From NCBI GenBank assembly GCA_963773465.1, contig CAVZBF010000002.1, forward strand, positions 1,054,001 to 1,118,000: a DNA stretch of 64,000 nt. The letters run 5' to 3'. The position numbers and the translations under genes were made by a program. This document shows positions 45,500 to 55,240 of this stretch, piece after piece. Positions within the stretch are counted from its first letter, which is position 1. Every line of letters starts with the position of its first letter. This DNA comes from VBAS01 sp963773465 (lineage in GTDB: Bacteria > Bacteroidota > Bacteroidia > Chitinophagales > Chitinophagaceae). The notes under the pieces are model-generated. The model ran no database searches. It was not told the origin of the DNA and saw only the letters and a program-made list of their open reading frames with translations.

Positions 45500-47884
45500 A
45501 TGAAAACGATTGTCCTGATCTTTTGTCTTGCACTTACGACAGTTATTTATTCGCAGGTAAGTATCATTCCGCAACCTGCATCAATTAAAATGGGAAGCGG
45601 AACATTTATGCTTCCGGCAAATGCAGCTATTCTTTCCAAAACAAGTGACAATACCTTTACCAGATCTGTTATTTTTCTTACGTCTTATCTTGAAACTTAT
45701 TATAGTTCATGGAGGGGGCCTAAGCAAAACTACCCTCCTTCACCTCCGGCACCTCCCCCGGACTTTTCAATTACACTTGGGCTTGATGGACCTCAAAACC
45801 CAACGCCTGGTTCTTATACATTAGCAGTAAGCAGCACTGGCATTGATATTAGCGGCCATGATGAAGAAGGTGTCTTTTATGGCATACAAACTTTTATCCA
45901 GTTATTACCGCCGCATGTTTCTAATTCCAAAATAGAAATTCCGTTTCTTACTATTAAAGATTATCCCCGCTTTGGCTACCGTGGTCTTCATCTGGATGTG
46001 CGGCCGCCATTTTATGCCAGTTGATTTTATAAAAAAATATATTGATTATATCGCATTGCATAAAATGAATTATTTCCATTGGCATTTAACAGAAGACCAG
46101 GGCTGGCGGATTGAAATAAAAAAATATCCAAAGCTTACATCGGTTGGTGCATGGAGAAATGGAACGATCATTGGCCGTTATCCCGGAACGGGCAATGATA
46201 ATAAAAAGATATGGTGGTTTTTATACACAGGAACAAATAAAAGAGATTGTAAAGTATGCAGCTGACCGGTATATCACGATTGTACCTGAAATTGAAATGC
46301 CCGGTCATGGCAGCGCTGCTATTGCTGCTTATCCTTACTTAAGTTGTTTTCCGGATGAACCAACAAAAAATTATTTTCCTAAAAATGCAAAATGGAGCCG
46401 GCGATTCTACAGGCAAACAGGTACAGCAAACATGGGGAGTTTTTAATGATGTGTTTTGTGCAGGTAAAGAAGAAACATTTAAATTTTTACAGGATGTGAT
46501 GGATGAAGTTGCTATTGTTATTTCCTGCAAAATATATCCATGTTGGCGGTGATGAATGTCCGAAAGCAAACTGGAAACGTTGTCCCAATTGTCAGAAACG
46601 AATAAAAGATAATAACCTGAAAGATGAACATGAGTTGCAGAGCTATTTCATACAGCGAATGGAAAAATATATAAATAGCAAAGGCAAAACACTGATCGGC
46701 TGGGACGAAATACTGGAAGGCGGTCTTGCACCAAATGCAATTGTGATGAGTTGGCGGGGCGAAGAAGGCGGTATTGAAGCAGCCAAACAAAACCATGAAG
46801 TGATCATGACGCCTGGCGACCTATGTTTATCTTGGATCATTCACAAAGCGAAAATGAAGACAGTATTGTCATTGGTGGCTATACTCCCGGTTGAAAAAGT
46901 TTATAGTTATGAACCTATTCCAACAGCATTGAATGCAGAGCAGGCAAAATATGTATTGGGTGCACAGGCCAATGTGTGGACAGAATACATGAACAATACC
47001 AAAGAAAGTTGAATACATGATCTTTCCACGATTAGCTGCATTAAGTGAAGTGTTGTGGAGCCCGAAAGAAAAAAGGAACTGGGATGATTTTGAAAAAAGA
47101 TTACAGCTTCAATTCAAACGATATGATCTGTGGAAAGCGAACTACAGTAAAGCTTATTATGATCTGAAAGCTACTGTAATGCCTACCGATAATTTTGACG
47201 GAGTATTATGGAAACTGGAAACAAAATATCCCGCTGCAGAAATTAAAACCATTACACATTTTGCCGGCAGGCCTTATGAATTAAAGTTTGATGAAGGAGT
47301 AAATTATACCGCGCCATTGTTACTAAAATCAACTCAACTGGTTGCTGCCATTTCAAGGGTAAATGGAAAAGCCATCAGTAATCCTATCTCACAAAATATA
47401 TTATTCAATAAAGCAACGGGTAAAAAAATTACGCTTACGTCACAACCATCAAACACCTATAAAGGTGACGGGGCATTTACATTGGTAAATGGCATACAAA
47501 ATGAAAAAGGTCTTGCGAAGAGCAAACAGTTTCTTGGATTCTCCGGTGCAGATTGTGAAGCAATCATTGACCTCGGCAAGGAAGAAAAAATTTCAACTGT
47601 TGTTGTTCATTGCTTGCGGGAAACGGGAAGCTGGATATGGCAGCCGCAAACGGTAGAAGTTTTTGTTTCAAAGAATGGAACCGATTTTACTTCAGCGGGT
47701 CTCACTGATGATTTCATCGTTAAGATCAAAGGTCTTGAAACCGGAACAATGAAAGTTCAATTTGCTGAAAAGAATAACCCGCTATGTAAAAGTAGTTGTA
47801 AAGAATTGGGGTGAAATACCACCAGGTAATCCAGGCGAAGGAAGTAAAGCATGGTTGTTTGTTGATGAAATTGAAATTAACTAA
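45500..47884 (+). CDS. beta-N-acetylhexosaminidase, GH20, exported (frameshifted)
   Basis: Signal peptide MKTIVLIFCLALTTVIYSQ. GH20b domain (VSIIPQPASIKMGSGTFMLP, YGIQTFIQLLPP), then the catalytic barrel: RGLHLDV, HKMNYFHWHLTEDQGWRIEI, YITIVPEIEMPGHGSAAIAA, and the Asp-Glu pair in YIHVGGDECPKANWKRC. GWDEILEGGLAPNAIVMSWR and AQANVWTEYMNNT complete the barrel. The C-terminal part resembles a discoidin-like add-on (IIDLGKEEKISTVVVHCLRE). Breaks near 46005, 46210, 46360, 46520, 46820, 46870, 47005 and 47790. It releases terminal GlcNAc from chitin or glycoprotein sugars. The next gene would process the released amino sugar. Confidence 0.88.
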
Positions 47885-47900
47885 CTCTTGATTTTATATA

Positions 47901-47973
47901 CCACAGAGGCACGAAAGACACGGAGATGACACAGAGTTTCTCCGTGTTTCTTTGTGCCCCTGTGTCTCCGTGG
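47901..47973. repeat. dispersed hairpin repeat (CACGAAG type), copy 2
   Basis: CCACAGAGGCACGAAAGACA CGGAGA is mirrored by TCTCCGTG, TTTCTTTGTGCCCCTGTG and TCTCCGTGG, so nearly the whole 73 bases fold on themselves. It lies between the GH20 and NagB genes. Confidence 0.75.
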
Positions 47974-48078
47974 TTAAAAAGCTAAACTCAACCGATTGCC
48001 CAAACGCAAATACCTATTATCTTTCATCATAACAGGGCAATTCGGTATTTTCGGCTTATAATTAAAACTACCAAGTAC

Positions 48079-49991
48079 ATGACAATGGTTGATTCGTTTG
48101 AAAAGATCCCTGTAAAAATTTATCCTGATCTTAAGGCTGGTTCTAAAGCAGTTGCAAAACAAATCGCAGATCTCATTCGCGAAAAACAAAAGAAAAAAGA
48201 AAAAGCCGTTCTCGGGCTTGCCACCGGCTCTACTCCCAAAACTTTATATGCCGAACTGGTAAGAATGCACAAAGAAGAAAAATTAAGTTTTAAAAATGTG
48301 ATCACATTTAACCTTGATGAATATTACCCTATCAGACAACGATGCGTTGCAAAGCTATAATCGTTTTATGCGGGTAAATCTTTTCAACCATGTTGATATC
48401 GATCCGAAAAATATGCATATCCCCAATGGATGAAATAAAAAAAGAAGATATCAAAGAACATTGCAGGCAGTATGAAAAAATGATCGAAGATGCAGGCGGT
48501 ATCGATCTGCAGATACTTGGTATTGGTAACAATGGCCATATTGGTTTTAATGAACCGGGTTCAAGTATTTATTCCAAAACAAGATTGATCACACTTGACA
48601 ATTCAACCCGCATTGCAAATGCTTATGAGTTTGCAAATATTTCAGAAGTACCGCGGCTTGCAATTACCATGGGGATCAGTGAAATAATGAAAGCAAAAAA
48701 GATCATCCTGATGGCATGGGGACCTGGCAAAGCTCCTGTTATAAAAAAGTCTGTTGAAGAAGATGATACCGAACATGTGCCTGCCTCCCTTATTGCAGAA
48801 TCATGATGATGTAACCTTTGTTATGGATGAAGCGGCAGCAGCTGAATTAACAAGATTTAAATCGCCATGGCTTACCGGCGATTGTGACTGGACACCAAAG
48901 ATGATCAAGAAGGCCGTAGTGAATATGGCATTGAAATTAAAAAAGCCGGTGTTGAGCCTTACCAACAGCGATTATAATGAATATGGCTTAAGCGATCTGT
49001 TGGTTGAAAAAGGCGATGCTTATGAAATAAATCTGCAAAGTATATTATATGCTGCGGGATTCGATCACTGGTTGGCCGGGCGGAAAACCACAATGCAAAT
49101 CTTCCCGAACATCCCGAACGCAGCGAACCTTATCCAAAAAAGTGTCATCTTCTCTCCTCACCCTGATGATGATATAATCAGCATGGGTGGCACTTTTCAG
49201 CGATTGCATGACCAGGGACCATGATGTGCATGTTGCTTATCAAACCAGCGGCAATATTGCAGTAACAGATGAATTCGTAACAAGGTTTCTTGATTTTGCC
49301 GTCGGCTTTGAAGAGATCGCCGGGATTGATACAAAGAAGTCAGGAAAAATATTAGAAGATGCAAGAAAATTTCTTGCGAGGAAAAAATCAAATCAGATCG
49401 ATACGCCAGCTATCCGTGCCATCAAAGGATTGATAAGACAGATGCGAAGCAAAAGCAACCTGCCGTTATGTTGGCATTAAAGATGAAAATATCCATTTTC
49501 AAAATCTTCCTTTTTATGAAACAGGCACCATTGAAAAAAAACCGATGAGTGAAAAAGATGTAAAGATAACGATGGAATTATTGAGAGAAATAAAACCGCA
49601 CCAGGTTTATTGTGCCGGAGATTTTGCCGATCCGCATGGCACACATATCGTTTGTTTCAATGTTGTTGTTGAAGCACTCAAAAGAATAAAAGCGGCCGGC
49701 GATGAATGGATCAATGATTGCTGGCTCTGGTTATACAAAGGCGCATGGCAGGAATGGAATATTGAAGAAATTGAAATGGCGATACCGATGAGCCCCGACC
49801 AGGTAATGAAAAAACGTTTTGGCATTTTTATCCACCAATCGCAAAAAGACATGGTGCCATTCCAGGGAAGTGATTCAAGAGAATTCTGGCAACGGGCCGA
49901 AGAAAGAAATGCAGCTACTGCAAATCTTTATGCTGATCTTGGCCTTACGCACTATGCGGCGATGGAAGCATTTGTGAGATGGCATTATTGA
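48079..49991 (+). CDS. nagB: glucosamine-6-phosphate deaminase with C-terminal LmbE/PIG-L domain (frameshifted)
   Basis: N-terminal NagB domain: VLGLATGSTPKTLYAELVRM (phosphate site), FNLDEYYPI (catalytic Asp), LGIGNNGHIGFNEPGS (catalytic His) and LAITMGISEIMKAKKIILMA. The C-terminal half carries SVIFSPHPDDDIISMGGTFQ, the zinc motif of LmbE-like deacetylases, and YCAGDFADPHGTH. Total about 637 residues, the usual size of this fusion in Bacteroidota. Breaks near 48335, 48425, 48800, 49205 and 49465. The deaminase yields fructose-6-phosphate and ammonia from GlcN-6-P; the second domain may supply deacetylation. The GH20 gene just upstream fits GlcNAc use. Confidence 0.9.
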
Positions 49992-50034
49992 GTGTGAGTG
50001 GTGAATGGTCAATGGTGAATTGGTCCTTTGAGAT

Positions 50035-50064
50035 TGTCATTCCGAGCGAAGCGAGGAATCTGGG
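50035..50064. repeat. dispersed repeat (TCATTCCGAGCGAAGCGAGG type)
   Basis: TGTCATTCCGAGCGAAGCGA followed by GGAATCTGGG. A similar sequence is a frequent short interspersed element in Bacteroidota as far as I recall. Only one copy occurs in this window. Confidence 0.5.
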
Positions 50065-50088
50065 ATAGATTTTTATTGAGTCGGCTTC

Positions 50089-50213
50089 ATTACTACTATT
50101 AAACTTTGGTTGCGACGCTCCGTTCATCTTACTGTTCTTTCTTCAACAAAAGCGTCGCAGTTTACCCTGAACTTGTCGAAGGGTCGCTCTTGTACGTTCG
50201 GTAATTCTATTTA
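50089..50213 (-). repeat. dispersed repeat (GCGACGCAAC family), copy 4 with insert
   Basis: On the minus strand both ends match the copy at 26842-26899 (AATAGAATTACCGAACGTAC and AAGTTTAATAGTAGTAAT), but the middle holds about 70 extra bases including the CCCTTCGACAAGTTCAGGG palindrome at 50165-50183. The 49992-50303 gap shows no gene. Confidence 0.55.
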
Positions 50214-50303
50214 GCATTGGGTAAAAACAATCGTATATTTAAAGAGAGTTGATGAAATCCCATCGCCTCGAACGTTAGCGCCAAGCCTATTTAATACTGC
50301 ACA

Positions 50304-50876
50304 ATGGACAACAAGCTACATCTTGATCTCAACCAATTTCTACGGTTTTTACTAGCGGGAGGATGGGCACTTGGATGTTTCCTTTTCATAAACCCACACC
50401 AATTTGAAAATCTCTTTAAAGAACACACAATTGACCTAATCCTAATTGCGATGGTTTTCGGTTCAATTGTATATGTGGTTCATAGAGCAGTCCTATACCC
50501 CAACCTGCATAAAGTGATTTGTATTATACTCTCTATTTTCAAAAAAATGAAATGGGATAGTGGTTACTTAATGCCATTTTTCCCATCAAAAACTGAAATG
50601 GAATTAGACCTTATGAGATGGGCCCTACGTAAAAATGAAAAGTCAATAAGCAAAAACATAACAGATTGGGCGGCTCAAGTTCATTTTCTTTATTGTTCTG
50701 CATTTGCAAGTTTGTTTACGGTTATTATTTCATATCAAATGGAAGATCCTAATGTTCAACGCCTATTATTTGTTCGATGTCTCTTCTGGTTATTACTCGT
50801 TTTTGGGCTCATCAATGACATTCGACTCGTATTGTATGATCTAAAAGTAATAAATAAGGAAAGAGACCTTTTATAA
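50304..50876 (+). CDS. membrane protein of unknown function (190 aa)
   Basis: 190 residues. Hydrophobic segments at about 13-30 (FLRFLLAGGWALGCFLFI), 44-62 (LILIAMVFGSIVYVVHRAVL), 130-150 and 158-176 suggest three or four membrane helices, with a charged cytoplasmic loop (KTEMELDLMRWALRKNEKSI) between. No family recognised. Base composition is in line with its neighbours. It lies between dispersed repeats and the IS91-like element, so this may be accessory DNA. Confidence 0.65.
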   Translation: MDNKLHLDLNQFLRFLLAGGWALGCFLFINPHQFENLFKEHTIDLILIAMVFGSIVYVVHRAVLYPNLHKVICIILSIFKKMKWDSGYLMPFFPSKTEMELDLMRWALRKNEKSISKNITDWAAQVHFLYCSAFASLFTVIISYQMEDPNVQRLLFVRCLFWLLLVFGLINDIRLVLYDLKVINKERDLL

Positions 50877-51080
50877 GAATTTCAAACGCCAACTATTGTA
50901 ATCAACAACCAATTAGAATAAAATTCTATTCAACTTTATCTCTTTCTGAATTACCCGTGCATAATGCGTACAAAAACTTTCGCCTATTTTTGAGTTGAAC
51001 CAACATCGCCTATTCAGGCGCTGAGTTTTTAGATTCTTATATCTTGTAGTTTGTTTTTTAATTTATAAAACTATAAGATC
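50877..51080. other. left flank of the IS91-like element
   Basis: No gene. Holds TAGAATAAAATTCTA near 50926 and the small hairpin CGCCTATTCAGGCG near 51009, a possible part of the left end of the element. Confidence 0.4.
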
Positions 51081-51975
51081 ATGGAAAAAAAACATTAAGT
51101 CCGCAGGCTATTGCGGCATTAGAAAAAACCAGTCAGTATTTATCAATTGGTCATTACAGCCCACTTACCATTCGTAATTATCTTTCTCAGTTACGTTATC
51201 TGTTTGTTTATTATCCTGATGTCAATCCACAGGATTTTACCGAAGAAATGACACTGCGGTATTTGTTGTATCTGGCAAAAACACTTGGATGCAGCCGTGT
51301 AAAATGCAGAATGGCTGCACAAAGTATTTCTTTCTTTTTTCGTCATGTATTAAAGTTGCCTTATGTAGTTCCTTCTCTTATTTATCCACGCCAGAGCAGC
51401 AAACTTCCGCCAGTGATGAATGCCCAGGAAATAAAAATTCTCATTGATTCAATTAAAAACATCAAGCACCGTACTATTGTCATGCTTTTGTACAGCACCG
51501 GTATGCGTCTGAGTGAAATTGCTTCTTTGAAGATTACTGATATAGACAGTAAGAACATGCGTATTAAAGTGGTGCAGGGCAAGGGAGCTAAAGATCGCTA
51601 TACTATTTTATCTGAAGCGGTATTACAGGAACTCAGGGCTTATTACATTATATACAAACCCGTAATATATTTATTCAATGGCTCCCGCAGAGGTTGCCCT
51701 ATCAGTCACCGCAGCATACAGCATCTTGTTCAAACCGCATTGGCAAAAGCCGGGCTTGACAGTAAAAATTTTACCGTACATACCATCCGCCACAGTTTTG
51801 CAACACATCTTGTAGATCATGGCACTGATCTGCATACTGTAAAAGAACTCTTGGTCACAGCACTTTGCAAACCACCATGCGCTACATGCATCTTACCACA
51901 ACACGCACACAAGGAATTATAAATCCCTATGATGCATTACTGCAGGGAAAAGACAACAACATCATTAAAAAATAA
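51081..51975 (+). CDS. tyrosine recombinase/integrase of the IS91-like element (two frameshifts)
   Basis: From ATG 51081 the run of A lacks one base, so the open frame appears to start only later; with it restored the N-terminus reads MEKKTLSPQAIAALEKTSQY. The SAM-like N-terminal domain is LTIRNYLSQLRYLFVYYPDV. The catalytic domain has YSTGMRLSEIASLKITDID (Arg1), HTIRHSFATHLVDHG (HxxR) and, after restoring one G near 51855, GHSTLQTTMRYMHLTTTRTQ with the nucleophile Tyr. About 298 residues. It probably helps transposition of the element, for example by dimer resolution; its role in IS91 elements is not settled. Confidence 0.87.
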
Positions 51976-51988
51976 AAATAATGTTGTT

Positions 51989-53157
51989 ATGTTATCTTAT
52001 ACCAGGCCCCGTGCTACGGTACAGCAGTTGTTACTCAAACAACAGGCGCCATTAAGCACATCGTCAAATGTTCATGTACAAAATGTTTTACAACGTTTAA
52101 AAATATGTCGTACAGCGGCACTTGGTTATCATGTTTACCGGTGCAGTGATGATGAGTGTGGTCACATAAAATATCAATACCATAGTTGCAGGGACAGGCA
52201 TTGCCCTAATTGCGGAGCCATAAAAAAACAGGAGTGGATACAAGCCCGGACACAGGAACTGCTGCCGGTAAAATATTATCACGTAGTATTTACATTACCC
52301 CATGAGTTGAACAGTTTAGTAATGGGTCATCGAAAGATTTTATTTAAACTTCTCTTCGATGCATCCGCTCAAACATTGCTTTGTTTTGCAAAGGATCAAA
52401 AATATCTGAGAGCAACTCCCGGCATCATCAGTGTGCTGCATACATGGGGCCAGCAACTGAGTTTTCATCCGCATATTCACTGCATTGTAAGTGGTGGCGG
52501 TATTACTGGTGATAATGGCTGGAAGAATGCAACAAAGAATGAATGGCGCTTTTTGTTTCCTGTCAAAGCAATGAGTATCGTTTACAGAGCAAAGTTTTTA
52601 CAGGCATTAAAACAAATGATTGATAATGGTGAAGTAATACTGCCAGATAAAACAGGTGCAAAAAAATTGTTCGACTTACTGTATCATAAAGACTGGATAG
52701 TATATGCCAAAGCCTCTTTCGGCGGACCGCATGCCGTCATTGAATACTTGGGAAGATACACGCATAAGGTAGCCATCAGTAATCATCGGATAGGCAGCAT
52801 TAATGACGATGATACCGTCACTTTTGCCTATAAAGATTATGCAGATGATAATAAACAAAAGCAAATGACGCTTAGCAATGCTGAATTTATTCGTCGTTTT
52901 GCCAGCATATATTGCCTAAGCGGTTTACCAAAATAAGAACATACGGCTACCTGAGTAACAGAAATCGTCACCAACGCATTAATCAAGTGCTCAAAAAAAT
53001 GAAACTGCCTTTGCATAAGGGACTGGTGAAAGTGCCACTGCAGATGCGTCTGCTGCGTCAGTTTGGTATTGACATAAAGCAGTGCCCCTGTTGTAAAAAC
53101 AAAACCCTGCAACTGGTGCTGGCTTATTATCCGTGGAAACGATCCGATGATAGTTGA
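51989..53157 (+). CDS. IS91 family transposase (HUH/Y1 type, one frameshift)
   Basis: Start at ATG 51989 (MLSYTRPRATVQQLLLKQ). N-terminal zinc-binding region CSDDECGHIKYQYHSCRDRH followed by CPNCGAIKKQEW, and the transposase core with the HUH motif FHPHIHCIVSGGG (about residue 150). The likely nucleophile Tyr is in EYLGRYTHKVAISNHR (about 255). After FIRRF the frame is lost at 52900 because a T run is one short; the correct frame continues CQHILPKRFTKIRTYGYLSN to the stop at 53157. About 389 residues. A C-terminal Cys cluster (QCPCCKNKTLQ) is visible. Confidence 0.9.
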
Positions 53158-53159
53158 GC

Positions 53160-53567
53160 AAGAAAAAATGCCGACAAACCGTACCCTGTCAATCAACGTT
53201 GATCGACGTAACAGGATAACTATACTTCTTTAAGAAAAATATTAGGCAGAACTCAAAAACAGAAATGCAAAAAATGTAAATTTAACCATCCATTGATGCT
53301 GTAATTGATAAGTTAACATGCAGCAATGGTTGAAAAAACAAAAACAAATTTTAAAAAACAAACAAATGGAAAAGATAAGGTTGATACTTACTTCCCAATA
53401 AGCAGGCTTACGGCGAAGTCGGTCAACCCAAAAGTATACCGCAAAGCCCCGCAAGCAATCTTCTAAGTGCGGGGCTTTAATAAGGGGGCATTGCGGATAC
53501 TTTTCTATTTGTTGTCCGTCATGCTATATGGATCATTCAAAAATAAATTTCTTCAAACAACAACTTC
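53160..53567. other. right flank of the IS91-like element, hairpin-rich
   Basis: No gene. It has two notable inverted repeats: CCATTGATGCTG with CAGCAATGG around 53284-53332, and a nested structure at 53430-53506 (described separately). Confidence 0.4.
53430..53506. repeat. nested inverted repeat upstream of the VOC gene
   Basis: Outer arms AAAAGTATACCGC (53430-53442) and GCGGATACTTTT (53494-53506, imperfect). Inner arms AAAGCCCCGCA (53443-53453) and TGCGGGGCTTT (53468-53478) form an 11-pair GC-rich stem. The inner stem followed by AATAA lacks a long T run. It could be a terminator, an attenuator or the end of the mobile element. Confidence 0.55.
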
Positions 53568-54077
53568 ATGGATACAATAGCAACAAAAAATTCCCTTGGT
53601 TTAAAATTTACTCAAATTGCCTGGGTAGTAAAGGATATTAAAGTTGCGGTAAAATTTTTTAAGGAAACGATGGGCATAAGCAATTTTACTGACGTTCAAA
53701 CCATTCGTGCGAAGGATTTTAAAGCTACTTATTATGGAGAGCCATCTGATGCTGAATCGTTGGTTTCAATAGCTTATTCAGGCGGAACATTTATTGAGCT
53801 CATTCAGCCCATTTCAGGAAATAGCATTTTCCAGGACTATCTTGACAAAAACCCCGCAGGAGGAGTTCAGCACGTCGCGTACAGCATACCTGTTGTTAAT
53901 CTTAAGAAAGTAATTTCCGAATTTAATGATAATGGATTCCCTGTAATATCCTGGTTCAATACACCCATTGCTGAAATTGTTTTTTTTGATACCTGCAAAG
54001 AGATTGGTGTTATGACCGAAATAATGGGTATTACCAAAGAAGGCGAAGCGCAGGTTGAAAAGATGAAATCAAACTAG
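53568..54077 (+). CDS. VOC (glyoxalase/bleomycin resistance) family protein
   Basis: 169 residues with the two paired beta-alpha-beta-beta-beta units of the vicinal oxygen chelate fold. Unit one: FTQIAWVVKDIKVAVKFFKE, with FIELIQPISGNSIFQDYLD. Unit two: GVQHVAYSIPVVNLKKVIS. Possible metal ligands are Gln in TQIAWV, Glu in IELIQP, and His in VQHVAYS; Glu in TEIMGI near the end. This layout is like lactoylglutathione-lyase-like or methylmalonyl-CoA epimerase-like proteins. No signal peptide. Substrate unknown. Confidence 0.82.
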   Translation: MDTIATKNSLGLKFTQIAWVVKDIKVAVKFFKETMGISNFTDVQTIRAKDFKATYYGEPSDAESLVSIAYSGGTFIELIQPISGNSIFQDYLDKNPAGGVQHVAYSIPVVNLKKVISEFNDNGFPVISWFNTPIAEIVFFDTCKEIGVMTEIMGITKEGEAQVEKMKSN

Positions 54078-54087
54078 TTTGCCAAAC

Positions 54088-55021
54088 TCATTTATATATT
54101 GACGTTTGACACCTGCCATCACTGCTTTTCATCCCCCTATACATCCCCTCACAATTAAAAATAAGCGATGCATTTCCTTTTGCATCAACACCGATCATTC
54201 CGCCTTCACCATCGATCTTCATCAGTTTATCATTTACAACAATATTCATTGCTTCCTCAAGTGATAAACCTTTATACTCCATCAAACAACTTACATCATA
54301 AGCCGCAACAGCTTTTATAAAAGGTTCGCCATGGCCGGTGCAACTGATCGCACAGGTTTTATTATTTGCATAAGTACCAATACCAATAATAGGGCTATCG
54401 CCAACACGTCCATATTGTTTATTCGTCATGCCTCCGGTACTGGTAGCAGCAGCAAGATTTCCATTTGCATCACAAGCCACCGCACCCACTGTTCCAAATT
54501 TTTTATCATCATGGAATAATATTATGATCCAGCGCTGTATCATCAGTGTCTTTTACTTTCTGCCATTGCTTATACCGGAATTCGGAATAGAAATATTCAT
54601 CCGGTTCAAAAACAATTCCATTTTGCTTTGCAAATTCCTCTGCTCCTTTTCCAATTAAAAAAACGTGTTCGCTTTTTTTCATCACCGAATAGGCAAGTTC
54701 AATTGGGTTACGAATATTTTTCACAGCAGCAACGGCTCCTGCTGACAGATCCTTTCCATCCATGATCGATGCATCCATTTCATGTGTGCCTGTGTTTGTA
54801 AACACCGATCCTTTACCTGCATTGAATAAAATATTATTCTCTAATTCGATCACTGCAGCTTTAACTGCATCCAATGCATCTCCACTTTTTTGCAGAATGT
54901 TATAGCCGGCATCTATGGCATCATTTAATGCTTTTAAATATGCGGCTTCCCTTTCAGGAGTCATACTTTTTTTTGAAATCGTTCCTGCCCCTCCATGTAT
55001 TGCTATCGTGAATTTTGACAT
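54088..55021 (-). CDS. isoaspartyl peptidase / L-asparaginase (type III, one frameshift)
   Basis: Begins MSKFTIAIHGGAGTISKKSM, the family start. The alpha chain holds FNAGKGSVFTNTGTHEMDAS and ELAYSVMKKSEHVFLIGKGA. Around 54525 one T is missing, breaking DHNIIFHDDKKFGTVGAVACD; the Thr of GTVGAV is the nucleophile after autocleavage. The beta chain goes on with QYGRVGDSPIIGIGTYANNK, CTGHGEPFIKAVAAYDVSC and ends GRCQTSIYK. About 311 residues. It hydrolyses isoaspartyl dipeptides and asparagine. No signal peptide, unlike the related gene at 37300-38344, so this one is cytoplasmic. Confidence 0.88.
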
Positions 55022-55050
55022 GTTGCAAATTAAGTTGATTTATCTAAAAC

Positions 55051-55160
55051 CAAAAAGGAGCACAAAGTACACTAAGGCGACACGAAGAACACGGCATTTA
55101 AGAATGATGATCTTCTTTGTGTGCGTCGTGTTTCGTCGTGTTCTTTGTGTTACTATTTGC
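55051..55160. repeat. dispersed hairpin repeat (CACGAAG type), copy 3
   Basis: AAGGAGCACAAAGTACACTA, GACACGAAGAACACGGCATT on one side and CTTCTTTGTGTGCGTCGTG, TTCGTCGTGTTCTTTGTGTT on the other form a long imperfect hairpin. No gene in 55022-55240. Confidence 0.7.
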
Positions 55161-55240
55161 TTTTAATAGTTAATTCAAATGCTTATTTTTATTCTGCCGC
55201 CTGATCCCTCTGCATAAATGGAGGTGTATCCGGTAAGATT

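Larger units (their letters stand above)
51000..53240 (+). mobile_element. IS91-like insertion element with tyrosine recombinase gene
   Basis: A tyrosine recombinase gene (51081-51975) is followed after 13 bases by an IS91-type HUH transposase gene (51989-53157), the arrangement of IS91-family elements in Bacteroidota. IS91 elements move by rolling-circle replication and have no inverted terminal repeats or target duplications, so the ends are hard to place by eye; the limits given are approximate. Small hairpins at about 51009 and 53284 may mark the ends. Confidence 0.75.

Noticed and set aside
51081..53157. Integron or conjugative element
   Set aside because: The recombinase is followed directly by an IS91-type HUH transposase; no attC sites, relaxase or tra genes are visible.
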